Below are positions 39,431 through 48,083 of a stretch of DNA of 64,000 nt, one piece after another (positions within the stretch are counted from its first letter, which is position 1; each line of letters opens with the position of its first letter). Both the position numbers and the translations under genes were made by a program. Below the pieces are notes generated by a model. It was not told the DNA's origin and ran no database searches. It saw only the letters and a list, made by a program, of their open reading frames with translations. Source of the stretch: Bifidobacterium sp. ESL0784 (GTDB lineage Bacteria > Actinomycetota > Actinomycetes > Actinomycetales > Bifidobacteriaceae); assembly GCF_029433295.1 (NCBI RefSeq), contig NZ_JAQTHV010000001.1, positions 620,001-684,000 on the forward strand, written 5' to 3'.

Positions 39431-40105
39431 CTATTCAAGCGTGAAGCCGTCGAAGGTGAAGCCCGGGCTTACCACGCAGGAGACCAGTGCATCGCCTTTA
39501 CCGGGCACGGTACGCTGCCAGCAGCCTTCGGGTATGACCACCTGACCGATCGGTTCCGATGAGGAATCGAATGCTGGCGCATTGGCCTGGGGCGTGGTGC
39601 CGGTCGCGGCCGGATTGACCGATGCCATTCCCTGCCCGAGCGTATAGAGCGTGCGGCCGGATTCGTCGGCTGGGGCGTCGCCATAGCCGCCAAGTTCAAG
39701 ACCGACGGTGGCCGGCCCATGCCAAAGCCAGATTTCGGTGGCGTCCACCTTGTGCCAGGCGCTTGCGTCGCCCTGAGCCAGCAGGAAATAGATCAGCGAG
39801 GCCAGAGGGCGGCCTTCCGTCGCCTTCATCGATTTCAGGTCGGCCTCGGTTACCGCATAAGTGCTATCGGAATCCGCCGGTGTGATGGTGATGCCGGTAG
39901 CATCGGAATCCATTGATGCGCCTGTAGTGCTGATGCCGCGCTGTGCGTCCCCGCGTTCCGCAGCCTGTTTCGTCGCCGTTCCCGCCGCGGCCTGCAAGCT
40001 CAGCCAGGTCTGCCGGTACCAGCCGCCCTCGGGATGCGCCTCAAGATCCAGCGCCTTGACCATGTGCTGCGCGTACTCGCTCATATTTTCAAATGCAACG
40101 CTCAT
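39431..40105 (-). CDS. Cupin_5 (DUF985) family protein
   Basis: 224 residues from ATG 40105, preceded by AAAGGACAAGGCA; an ATG at 40156 is an alternative with a weaker SD. Core motifs: LDLEAHPEGGWYRQTW, SLIYFLLAQGDASAWHKVDATEIWLWH, VVIPEGCWQRT, and SCVVSPGFTFDGF. A Ser/Ala/Asp-rich insert of about 50 residues follows the first motif. DUF985 proteins are small beta-barrels of unclear function. First gene of a probable operon with the adenosylhomocysteinase-like gene. Confidence 0.82.
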   Translation of the reverse strand: MSVAFENMSEYAQHMVKALDLEAHPEGGWYRQTWLSLQAAAGTATKQAAERGDAQRGISTTGASMDSDATGITITPADSDSTYAVTEADLKSMKATEGRPLASLIYFLLAQGDASAWHKVDATEIWLWHGPATVGLELGGYGDAPADESGRTLYTLGQGMASVNPAATGTTPQANAPAFDSSSEPIGQVVIPEGCWQRTVPGKGDALVSCVVSPGFTFDGFTLE

Positions 40106-40388
40106 TGCCTTGTCCTTTGCAGAAGTCGAGTGGAGCTTGTTGAAGTCTTCACTCATATGATTCAATTCCAATTTGCCTATTGAGACGATTCTAGCAATTT
40201 GCCGTGGCATGAAGCGTGGCAAAAGCCGGAGGGTTCCATATTTCTTGTCTTGTTGCGGGGTGAAAGCACTTGGAAAACGTCAAGGATTTTCGCCGACGGT
40301 CCTTGCCGTATCAGGATTTTGCGAACTCTTGTGCCGTGCTCGGCGAAGTCGCCATTGGTGTTGTTTCGGCTTTTAAAAACCGCTGCGA

Positions 40389-41813
40389 CTATCTTCCTTT
40401 GGAAACGCCCAGCGCATCGAGGGCATCGCGCAGGGATGAGACCTCTACGATTTCCAGGCCTTTGACGGCCTTGATGCCGCGACGGCCGCGATGGGTGGGG
40501 ACCACGGCTCGGGTGAAGCCTAGGCGCGCGGCCTCGTTGAGGCGATGGGAAAGCTGGGGGACAGGACGCACCTGACCGGTAAGACTGATCTCGCCCATTG
40601 CGCAGGTGGTGCGGGCGATGGGCTTGCTGGTGGCGGCACTTGCCAGCGCGGCGACGATGGCGAGATCGCAGGCCGGCTCCTTGGCTAGTCCGCCGGCGAT
40701 GGTCGAAACGTAGAGATCGTTGGCCAGAAGATTCACGCGGCCATGGCGATACAAGACAGCCGAAAGCATGGCCAGACGATTAGAATCAATGCCGTTTGTA
40801 TTACGTCTTGGTGTCGGCAGAACGGATTTTGTGACGAGCGCCTGCACTTCGATCGGCAGGCTGCGGTGGCCGTCGAGCGTGAACGTGACGCAGGTGCCTT
40901 CGACCGGTGCGTCTTCTGTGGAAAGGAACAGTCCGGACGGGTCGCTGACTTCCTCGATGCCCTCGCCGCTCATGTCAAAGCAGCCCACTTCGTCGGTGGG
41001 GCCGAAACGGTTCTTGGCCGCGTGCAGCAGGCGCAGCGCGGTCTGCGCGTCACCTTCGAACTGGCAGACCACATCCACCAGGTGTTCGAGCGTGCGTGGG
41101 CCGGCGATGGAGCCGTCCTTGGTGACGTGGCCGACCAACATGACCGGAATATCAAGCGTTTTGGCGGTGTCGATCAGAGCGCTGGCCACTTCGCGCACCT
41201 GCGTGGAGCCACCGGAGATGCCATCAACGTCCTGCGAAACGATGGTCTGCGCGGAATCGACGATGGCAAGGCTTGGCTTTTCCTGCTCGATCAGGCCGAG
41301 CACAGTCGCGAGATCAGTGGTCGAAGCCAACAGCAGATTGTCTTGCAGAGCGTTGATGCGGGAGGCGCGCATGCGCACCTGCGCCTGCGATTCCTCGCCG
41401 GAAATATAAAGGACTGATTTCTTGGGGTTGTTTCGTGCCACGTTGCCGGCGGTTTCCAGTAACAGCGTCGACTTGCCAATACCCGGTTCGCCGGCGACCA
41501 AGACGACCGAACCGGGTACGATGCCGCCACCCAGCACGCGATTGAATTCGTCGAAGCCGGTGGGGATCCTCTTGACGTTGTCGGTCGAGATTTCCGTGAT
41601 CGGTTTGGCGGCGGCGCTGCCGGCGATGACCGCGGAACTGGCCTGTGTGCGCGAGGTGCGTCCGGGTGCGGCGGTGCGAGACGCGGCGGCGGGCCGTGCT
41701 TCGTGGAACTCTTCTATGGTGCCCCACGCATCGCATTCGGGGCAGCGTCCGTACCATTTCACGCCGTTCCACCCGCATTCCGAGCAAACGTACTGTGTCG
41801 CATTCTTAGCCAT
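40389..41813 (-). CDS. radA: DNA repair protein RadA
   Basis: 474 residues. Zinc finger CSECGWNGVKWYGRCPECDAWG at residues 10-31 (four Cys), Walker A AGEPGIGKSTLL, Walker B LAIVDSAQTI, the RadA motif KNRFGPTDEVGCFDM, and a C-terminal Lon-like domain. Helicase aiding branch migration in recombination. ATG at 41813 gives the family start MAKNATQYVCSEC. A Ala/Thr-rich linker follows the finger. Confidence 0.96.
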   Translation of the reverse strand: MAKNATQYVCSECGWNGVKWYGRCPECDAWGTIEEFHEARPAAASRTAAPGRTSRTQASSAVIAGSAAAKPITEISTDNVKRIPTGFDEFNRVLGGGIVPGSVVLVAGEPGIGKSTLLLETAGNVARNNPKKSVLYISGEESQAQVRMRASRINALQDNLLLASTTDLATVLGLIEQEKPSLAIVDSAQTIVSQDVDGISGGSTQVREVASALIDTAKTLDIPVMLVGHVTKDGSIAGPRTLEHLVDVVCQFEGDAQTALRLLHAAKNRFGPTDEVGCFDMSGEGIEEVSDPSGLFLSTEDAPVEGTCVTFTLDGHRSLPIEVQALVTKSVLPTPRRNTNGIDSNRLAMLSAVLYRHGRVNLLANDLYVSTIAGGLAKEPACDLAIVAALASAATSKPIARTTCAMGEISLTGQVRPVPQLSHRLNEAARLGFTRAVVPTHRGRRGIKAVKGLEIVEVSSLRDALDALGVSKGR

Positions 41814-41985
41814 GATGCCGACGCTAGCCAATTTCGCCGACAAGGGCAAGTCCTTTCAAGGTTTTGATCCGGGCGGTCGGCAGAATACGAATGTTCTGTT
41901 CACCCTTAAAACGTTGTAATTCAAGCGAGACGGGACAGTCTGTCCGATAATAGCAGCGTCAGCACGATGTGAAATAATTACAGCT

Positions 41986-42606
41986 ATGTCGACTCAACAA
42001 AGGTATTCCTCTTCCCATGGCAAATTGATTACGGTCGTGGTCGCGGCTGCGGTGGTAATCATCCTTGCCTTGCTTTCGGCGTTTGTGTGGCCGGGCTGGG
42101 CGATGAACAAAGGGGCCAACGAAGAACAGAAGCAGCAGCAGACGACGTCGGTCAAGCCTGAGCCCACCACGCCAAGCATCAAGGCCAAGGAATTGCCGCA
42201 GGATGCCACACCGCTGCTCAAGGCGATGCCCGACAACGTTCTCAATTTCGCTCGTACTGAGGCCGCCCCCAGCGCCAACTGGACTTCCGCCTCTCCGCTC
42301 GAGGAGTATACACTCACGTATTCGACCGGGAATATGGCCAAGGATGTCACGCTCGTAGTGGCGCAATGGTCCGGCAATGATACGGCGAAAACCCAGTATG
42401 ACACGTTGACCGGTGCGCTGAAAGGTACGGATGTGGCCAGCGGCGATGTCAAGGTCTCCGGCAACGCCACGGGCAAATACGTGGTCAAGGCCAGCGGCAA
42501 TAAGAACAAGAGCGCTACGGCCGTCTGGCAGAACGATACCGTCGTCTTCCAGGCCACAGGTCCCAAAGATTCGATTCAGCGGTTCTATTCCAAGTTCCCG
42601 CTCTAG
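41986..42606 (+). CDS. Membrane-anchored hypothetical protein
   Basis: 206 residues. Short cytoplasmic start, one transmembrane helix (about 14-36, LITVVVAAAVVIILALLSAF), a Gln/Thr/Pro linker, then an extracellular domain of about 140 residues with alternating beta strands (TLVVAQWSGNDTAKTQYDTL; KYVVKASGNKNKSATAVW). No cysteines. Family not recognised. Stands alone between divergent radA and bS22. Confidence 0.75.
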   Translation: MSTQQRYSSSHGKLITVVVAAAVVIILALLSAFVWPGWAMNKGANEEQKQQQTTSVKPEPTTPSIKAKELPQDATPLLKAMPDNVLNFARTEAAPSANWTSASPLEEYTLTYSTGNMAKDVTLVVAQWSGNDTAKTQYDTLTGALKGTDVASGDVKVSGNATGKYVVKASGNKNKSATAVWQNDTVVFQATGPKDSIQRFYSKFPL

Positions 42607-42755
42607 GCCGATATTTCGCAACCATCGTGTTGAACGTTCGATGTAACTTGTTCGTTGCGCGATTGCCGAAAATTGGCTCCATGGCGTTTTAAGTCGGCAA
42701 GAGCGAGTAAGATAAGTCAAGTTGCAAACTTACTGTCAAGGATTGGAGGCTTCAG

Positions 42756-42845
42756 ATGGGTTCTGTCATCAAGAAGCGCCGCAAGCGGATGAGCAAGAAG
42801 AAGCACCGCAAACTGCTGCGTAAGACTCGTCATCAGCGCAAGTAG
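42756..42845 (+). CDS. Small ribosomal protein bS22 (AURKAIP1/COX24 type)
   Basis: 29 residues, start [19 protein letters not shown] and end KTRHQRK. Almost all Lys, Arg and His. Matches the small actinobacterial protein seen on the 30S subunit. SD GGATTGGAGGCTTCAG is strong, and a terminator follows, so it is a single-gene transcript. Confidence 0.9.
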   Translation: MGSVIKKRRKRMSKKKHRKLLRKTRHQRK

Positions 42846-42864
42846 TATAAAGCTTTTCATGGAA

Positions 42865-42902
42865 GGTCCGGGGTCGTTCGGCTCCGGGCCTTTTGTTTTT
42901 TC
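42865..42902 (+). terminator. Terminator of bS22
   Basis: GGTCCGG and CCGGGCC flank a 9-13-nt loop, followed by TTTTGTTTTTTC. Confidence 0.85.
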
Positions 42903-43183
42903 TTTTCGCGGGTCTGGGCATTGTTCGGCCTGTCGCCGGCTTGTTGCTGTCTATGGGCGTCGTTGCAATAGGCTTCGCATTTTGTCTGCTTGATACTCCC
43001 TTCTTTGCTTCGATGGCTTTCAAGGTAGCTTTCGCTTTGATAACATCTGTCTTAAGGCGTTTGGTTTGTGTTGTCGCCGACCATTGTCCGTGTGGATGTC
43101 GCAATCGCGTCAGATAATGCCGGACGCTTGGCATAGAGCGCAAAAGACTGGCGTACCTGCCTTTGCCGTGGCACCATGAAGGT

Positions 43184-43690
43184 ATGGCACAAATAACTTT
43201 GGGTGGTGCGCCCACTCGCACCGTAGGAACTCTTCCCGCCGTCGGCTCCAAGGCCCCGGCTTTCTCCATCGCCGATGGCGATCTCAACGATTTCGGGCTC
43301 GACAAATTCGCCGGCCGCAAGGTCATCCTGAACATCTTCCCCTCACTTGATACCGCGACCTGCTCAATGTCGGTGCGCAAGTTCAACAAGATGGCCGAAG
43401 ATCTGGACGATGTCACCGTCATCTGCATTTCCAAGGATCTGCCGTTCGCCCAGGCCCGTTTCTGTGGTGCCGAAGGCGTCAAGAACGTCGTCACCGGTTC
43501 CGCCTTCCGTTCCTCATTCGGCGAGGACTACGGTGTGACCATTGCCGACGGCGGTATGCGTGGTCTGCTCTCGCGCGCGGTCGTCGTGGTCGACGCTGAC
43601 GGCAACGTCGCGTACACGCAGCAGGTCCCCGAGATTCACGACGAGCCTGATTACGACGCCGCCCGCAAGGTGGTCGAGACGCTGAAGTAG
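43184..43690 (+). CDS. tpx: Thiol peroxidase (atypical 2-Cys peroxiredoxin)
   Basis: 168 residues; reduces H2O2 and organic peroxides using thioredoxin. Peroxidatic Cys60 in PSLDTATCSMSVRKF, resolving Cys94 in ARFCGAEG. ATG at 43184 gives the family start MAQITLGGAPTRTVG; a reading starting 21 nt earlier lacks an SD. Important in organisms without catalase, such as bifidobacteria. Confidence 0.95.
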   Translation: MAQITLGGAPTRTVGTLPAVGSKAPAFSIADGDLNDFGLDKFAGRKVILNIFPSLDTATCSMSVRKFNKMAEDLDDVTVICISKDLPFAQARFCGAEGVKNVVTGSAFRSSFGEDYGVTIADGGMRGLLSRAVVVVDADGNVAYTQQVPEIHDEPDYDAARKVVETLK

Positions 43691-43704
43691 CGGAACATAC
43701 TGAG

Positions 43705-43757
43705 ATATGCGCTAAACGCGACACTGAGTGAGTCTGAGCGTCGTGTTTAGCGCATAT
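43705..43757. terminator. Long inverted repeat after tpx
   Basis: ATATGCGCTAAACGCGAC (from 43705) pairs with GTCGTGTTTAGCGCATAT (to 43757) with one mismatch and an extended CT.AG base. Terminator hairpin between convergent tpx and rpiA. Confidence 0.7.
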
Positions 43758-43804
43758 TCCCCGTCAAACAAGTATGAATTCGGTCTGACGAGGTGGAAAT
43801 ACAA

Positions 43805-43843
43805 AACCGCACGCAATGCGAATCAAGCAAATTGCGTGCGGTT
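43805..43843. terminator. Hairpin after rpiA
   Basis: Perfect 13-bp stem AACCGCACGCAAT (43805-43817) with ATTGCGTGCGGTT (43831-43843). T-rich on both flanks, so it may work in both directions. Confidence 0.75.
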
Positions 43844-43892
43844 GTTGTTTATCGGACTAGATCGGCCAAAGTCGGCCGAGGTTTTATCGAAC

Positions 43893-44591
43893 TCAGTTCT
43901 CGGAAACCGTGAGAATGCGCGGACCGTTGGGGTTGCCGACGATGACCTTGTCCACGCGGTTGAGGAAGAGGCCATGCTCCACCACGCCGACCGTGTTGAT
44001 GAGGTCTTCGGCGAGGTCCTGCGGGTGGTCGATGCGCTCGAGGTGCAGGTCGACGATGTAGTTGTTCTCATCGGTGCGCACGTCGGTGCCGTCGGCGTTC
44101 TTGCGCAAGACCGGCTTGTAGCCCTTGCCTTCGAACTTCTTGATGACATGGCCGGCGCCGAAGGGGATGACCTCGACCGGCAGCGGGAACTTGCCGATGG
44201 TGTCCACCACTTTGGACTCGTCGACGATCCAGATGTTGTAGTTGGAGTTCTCGTTGACGATCTTTTCCCAGAGCAGCGCCGCGCCGCCGCCCTTGATGCC
44301 GTTGAAGTTGCTGTCGACCTCATCGGCGCCGTCAATGGTCAGATCGATATGGTCCACGTCGTCGATGTCGACGATCTTGATACCGTAACCTTCGGCCTGC
44401 TTGGCCGTGCGGCGGGAAGTCGTCACGCCAGTGAACTTGAGGCCTTCCTCCTGTGTGCGGCGGCCAAGTTCATCGACCAAAAAGCGCACGGTCGATCCGG
44501 TGCCAAGGCCCGCGATCATGCCGTCTTTGATGAACTTTGCGCCTTCGATGCCGGCTGCCTTTTTTAGTGCGTCTTGTTCGTTCTTATCCAT
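43893..44591 (-). CDS. rpiA: Ribose-5-phosphate isomerase A
   Basis: 232 residues; interconverts ribulose-5-phosphate and ribose-5-phosphate, feeding the bifid shunt. [15 protein letters not shown] binds phosphate; [25 protein letters not shown] holds the catalytic residues; C-terminal [31 protein letters not shown]. Single gene. Confidence 0.96.
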   Translation of the reverse strand: MDKNEQDALKKAAGIEGAKFIKDGMIAGLGTGSTVRFLVDELGRRTQEEGLKFTGVTTSRRTAKQAEGYGIKIVDIDDVDHIDLTIDGADEVDSNFNGIKGGGAALLWEKIVNENSNYNIWIVDESKVVDTIGKFPLPVEVIPFGAGHVIKKFEGKGYKPVLRKNADGTDVRTDENNYIVDLHLERIDHPQDLAEDLINTVGVVEHGLFLNRVDKVIVGNPNGPRILTVSEN

Positions 44592-44662
44592 TGATACTCC
44601 TTATAAAAGGTCGTGTTCAAAAGTCATAGCTTCGTCGTTTAGTGACGAGTGTCACCTTCCAT

Positions 44663-44682
44663 AGTATCGGTGTTCCGATACT
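44663..44682. terminator. Small hairpin between rpiA and rnhA
   Basis: AGTATCGG/CCGATACT with loop TGTT, then TTTTATTG on the plus strand. No plus-strand gene ends here, so the role is unclear. Confidence 0.3.
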
Positions 44683-44712
44683 TTTATTGTTGTTCGGATT
44701 TTGTACGTTTTC

Positions 44713-46218
44713 TCATTTTTTGCCGGAATTGTTCGCGATGAGGAACGGGGCATTGCTCAGCACAATCGTGCCGTCGCCCGCCACATCCCCATCGATGACG
44801 ACAACCCCGCGAATGTGGCGCGGACGTCCATTGTAGGTCGGGCTGGTTTGCGGCGCGGGGAAGAAGCGCAACGGGCCGCTCAAGCTCAGACCGCTGGGCA
44901 GATATGAAGGTGCTGGATTTGTTTCTGCCTGCACGGCCTGCTTCGGCCCAGGCTTACCGGAAGTTTCCGGCGGTTTTGGTGCAATGGCGGTCGTCGCGTC
45001 ATTGTTTGCCTGTCCAGATTCCTGTGTATTTGCGCAATCATCGGATACGCCGTTTGCCGCTTTGTTGTCAGCATCACCGTCGGTGGAATCGTTTTTGCGC
45101 CCGTTATCTGATGCCGCGCTCATCCCATCCGTTTCATTGTTCTCTGCAATGGTGTCAGCGGTCGGTTGCTCGGATACGGGAGTGGAATTCACGGCTGGCG
45201 GTTCGGGTTGCTTGGCAGTGCCATCACTTCTGTCTTCGGGAATGGTGATGTCATCGCCGACCGGGGACGCGCCGAAATCCGGATGGGAGCGCACCGTCCG
45301 GCCGATGGTTGAGGATTCGCCCGCACGATGATTGTCTTGGTCATGACGATCGTTGCCATCTGAGGGTTCGTCGTTCTCGGCTGCGCGATGATGCGCGACT
45401 ATCGGCTTGCGCTCGTTGAAATCGTATTCGGGTACGCCTTCAGGTTCCGCAAGTCGTTCGGCCAGTGTCGGTTTGTGGGAGGTTTGCTTTGCGGCCCTTT
45501 CGTCACCTGCGATTTGCTTTCCATTTGGTTCATTGCGGTTCGGCGTTGTGTTTCCGGTGTCTTCGGAATCGTCCCGATTATCACTGTCGTCATCGCCCGA
45601 CTCAGCCCCGCGTCCGAGATGGTATTGTTCCTCGGTGATTTTGCCGTCGAGGAGCATTCTTGCATCGGCTGGGATATCCACGCCCTTAGCATATGGCGAG
45701 GCGAGCAGCGACTGCCAGCCTTCCAGCGGCAGATAGCCGTCTTTCACTCCGCTGCGCGCATCGCCGGAATAGGTATGGGCGAGGTCATCGACCTTCTCGT
45801 TGCCGGGATTGCCGTTGTGGCCCTTGACCCAGACGAATTTCACCGGTCCTTCGCGCCGGTTGATTTCCACGTCGATGGCTTTGATCAGTGGCGCGTTTTT
45901 CACCGGCTTTTTCTGCGAGTTCTTCCAGCCGTTTTTCTTCCAGCCCTTGACCCACGTGGTCGAGCAGTTGATGGCGTACTGCGAATCGGTTTCGATGGTC
46001 AGCGGCTCCGCGCCTCGATGCGCTCGCAGCGCTTCGAGCACTGCGCACAGCTCGCCGATCTGGTTGGTGCCGTTGGTGGCGCCGCCCGCGTCGCTGTCGC
46101 CGTCGTGCTGATGTCCGTCCGTCCTTGCTGCGTTGCTTGCGTGATCCGCCCAGGCCCAGCCCATGGGCCCGTTGGGGTTGCCGAGTGCGCTGCCGTCCGT
46201 AGAAACCGTAATAGTCAT
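44713..46218 (-). CDS. rnhA: Ribonuclease H with a long low-complexity C-terminal extension
   Basis: 501 residues. RNase HI domain at 1-160: TVSTDGSALGNPNGPMGW (first Asp), the Glu in GELCAVLEAL, the Asp in IETDSQYAINC, basic handle KGWKKNGWKNSQKKPVKN, and HNGNPGNEKVDDLA. It removes RNA from RNA-DNA hybrids. Residues 165-225 form a linker (GYLPLEGWQSLL...). About 200 Asp/Asn/Ser/Thr-rich disordered residues follow, then a final 55-residue segment with GVVVIDGDVAGDGTIVLSNA that looks folded. ATG 46218 gives the standard RNase H start. Confidence 0.9.
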   Translation of the reverse strand: MTITVSTDGSALGNPNGPMGWAWADHASNAARTDGHQHDGDSDAGGATNGTNQIGELCAVLEALRAHRGAEPLTIETDSQYAINCSTTWVKGWKKNGWKNSQKKPVKNAPLIKAIDVEINRREGPVKFVWVKGHNGNPGNEKVDDLAHTYSGDARSGVKDGYLPLEGWQSLLASPYAKGVDIPADARMLLDGKITEEQYHLGRGAESGDDDSDNRDDSEDTGNTTPNRNEPNGKQIAGDERAAKQTSHKPTLAERLAEPEGVPEYDFNERKPIVAHHRAAENDEPSDGNDRHDQDNHRAGESSTIGRTVRSHPDFGASPVGDDITIPEDRSDGTAKQPEPPAVNSTPVSEQPTADTIAENNETDGMSAASDNGRKNDSTDGDADNKAANGVSDDCANTQESGQANNDATTAIAPKPPETSGKPGPKQAVQAETNPAPSYLPSGLSLSGPLRFFPAPQTSPTYNGRPRHIRGVVVIDGDVAGDGTIVLSNAPFLIANNSGKK

Positions 46219-46549
46219 GACTACCAGCCTACGTTTTGCCGGCGAAATCGGAACTGGCAATAGCGATACTGATTTGTATTTTTAAGACTCCACAATTTCA
46301 GCATTTTAGAGTGTCAGTATTGACCGACTTTGCTGTCAATTTATGGGGATTACTCAATTAGAGCCTTGCGGGCTGCTTGAGTTGTTTGGCTAGTGCTTGA
46401 TTGAACATCTGAGGAAAATCAAAGTTGTCTATTTTCGGTATCTGAGTATTGGAATGTTGGAATAGATTCCTCTTCTGGGAAGGCGTAAGAAAGTAAGGTA
46501 TTCTAACATATAATAATAATTATCGTATTTTAAATAATAGAGGTTTGTT
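46219..46549. other. AT-rich left boundary of the SIR2 island
   Basis: No gene. Base composition drops sharply after about 46260. A hairpin CTCAATTAGAGCC/GGGCTGCTTGAG lies at about 46353-46382. TATAATAAT near 46507-46515 could be the -10 of the SIR2 gene. Confidence 0.4.
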
Positions 46550-48016
46550 GTGAACGATTGTAATGAATGGGATTCTAATGCCGAAGAGTTATCTGAAGAT
46601 TGTGAGTTTTCGCGAGATGATTTACTGAGATTGATTTGTAAACGCTCAAAGCAAGGTATGCTTGGACTCTTTGCGGGAACTGGGCTGACCAAAGCTATAC
46701 TTGGCGATACAAAAGCAGACAGTTGGGTTAATTTATTGAAGTACTGCTCGAAAAAAATGGGTATTGCTGAGGGTGACTCAGATTACGAACATCTATTTGG
46801 CAGTGGGGAATCACAATCTGATTTTCTGGATTGTCCTAAAATTGCTTCTGAAATATGTAGGCTTGTGGCTGATGATAATGAAGATATGCCTCAAAGAAAA
46901 GCTTCATCTAAATTAAAAGAGTTCGTCTCTTTAAAGGTTATGCAGTATGGCGACCCTCCGATAAATGGCAGTGAGTGGTATAAACGATTTTTTGACATGA
47001 TGTCGTTTGATTGGGTTCTGACGACAAACTACGATTCAGTAATTGAATCATTGATGCCGGGTAGCACACTAACGCTCCTGCCTGAAGAAAAATTTGTTAA
47101 AACCCGTAATCTGACCCCTGTTTGTCACCTTCATGGAAGTGTAACCGATCCACAATCTATCGTGATTACTGATGAGGACTATACGAGGTTTTTCCGAGCT
47201 GGAAATTATTGGCAATCACGATTGTCTTTTTTGGCTAAGGAACATGTGATGTTGATGGTTGGCTATGGCCTTGGGGATTCTGATGTCATCTCAGCAATAG
47301 ATTGGTGTGGTTCTGTATATAAAGATAGAGAAACAAAAGGATATGATTGCCCGATAATCCAGATTCATTTTGAGCGTTCAAAACCTAAGACGGACCCATA
47401 TATTCGAAAATATGGGGGCAGCGATGTCTATGTATTGGATGTTGAATCGCTTGAATCATTTACTGATGAATTGGAGGATGCTCAAGGAGAATCCAAACAG
47501 AGAGTCGCTGTTGTTGAGAAAGAAATTTCAGCATTAAACTCTTACTTTGCTGGCTTTAATGGTGATAATAATCGATTCAAAATCAATAGTTTTATTACCA
47601 ATAGAGACGAAAGACAAGAAAAGCTTAAAATTATAAATACGTTGGATCCAGAATATGGCGATAAAATCTGGCCCAGTTTTCTCAAGTTTTTTAAAAAGGA
47701 GTTGGATAAAGTACACAACTTTTCACGTGAAGATAATCATTTTGGAGGCTACGATTATTGGCTTCAGATGATTATCGACGTTTTATGTATCATTGATTTC
47801 CGTAAGCTTCCTCCTTCATTCTTTCATGAAATCTGCGAATCATTTGATGAGGTGATGAGGTGGATAGATAGTGGTTCGGGCTACTCTTATGGTTATTCAT
47901 GGGATGCAACAGGAACATGGAAGCGAGAAAAATCGAATATACCAGTCGTTGCTATGACTCAACTAAAGTTATTTTGTATAGCAAACGGACTTATCAACAG
48001 TAAAGGATTACTGTAA
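46550..48016 (+). CDS. SIR2-like domain protein, candidate defence NADase
   Basis: 488 residues, GTG start after AATAGAGGTTTGTT. SIR2_2-type Rossmann domain at about 35-290: LGLFAGTGLTKAILGD (NAD loop), DWVLTTNYDSVIE, VCHLHGSVTDPQSIVI (conserved His), and MLMVGYGLGDSDVISAI. C-terminal part (300-488) is Phe/Tyr/Asp-rich and not recognised. Codon use is strongly AT-rich, unlike all neighbours, which points to transfer. SIR2-like NADases act in several abortive-infection systems; here the gene is alone apart from an opposite-strand ATPase, so the defence role is inference. Confidence 0.78.
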   Translation: MNDCNEWDSNAEELSEDCEFSRDDLLRLICKRSKQGMLGLFAGTGLTKAILGDTKADSWVNLLKYCSKKMGIAEGDSDYEHLFGSGESQSDFLDCPKIASEICRLVADDNEDMPQRKASSKLKEFVSLKVMQYGDPPINGSEWYKRFFDMMSFDWVLTTNYDSVIESLMPGSTLTLLPEEKFVKTRNLTPVCHLHGSVTDPQSIVITDEDYTRFFRAGNYWQSRLSFLAKEHVMLMVGYGLGDSDVISAIDWCGSVYKDRETKGYDCPIIQIHFERSKPKTDPYIRKYGGSDVYVLDVESLESFTDELEDAQGESKQRVAVVEKEISALNSYFAGFNGDNNRFKINSFITNRDERQEKLKIINTLDPEYGDKIWPSFLKFFKKELDKVHNFSREDNHFGGYDYWLQMIIDVLCIIDFRKLPPSFFHEICESFDEVMRWIDSGSGYSYGYSWDATGTWKREKSNIPVVAMTQLKLFCIANGLINSKGLL

Positions 48017-48083
48017 TGTACAATCTTTAAAATTAATTGGTCCAGATGAATAGTATCAAACTGCTTTGTTGATATTGCTTTGT

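Noticed and set aside
41959..42720. 253-codon minus-strand frame opposite the membrane-anchored protein
   Set aside because: The plus-strand protein has a clear transmembrane helix and plausible composition; the minus frame has none and would cross the bS22 leader.
42769..43494. 241-codon minus-strand frame over bS22 and tpx
   Set aside because: Antisense to two recognisable genes with good starts; Arg/Pro-rich shadow composition.
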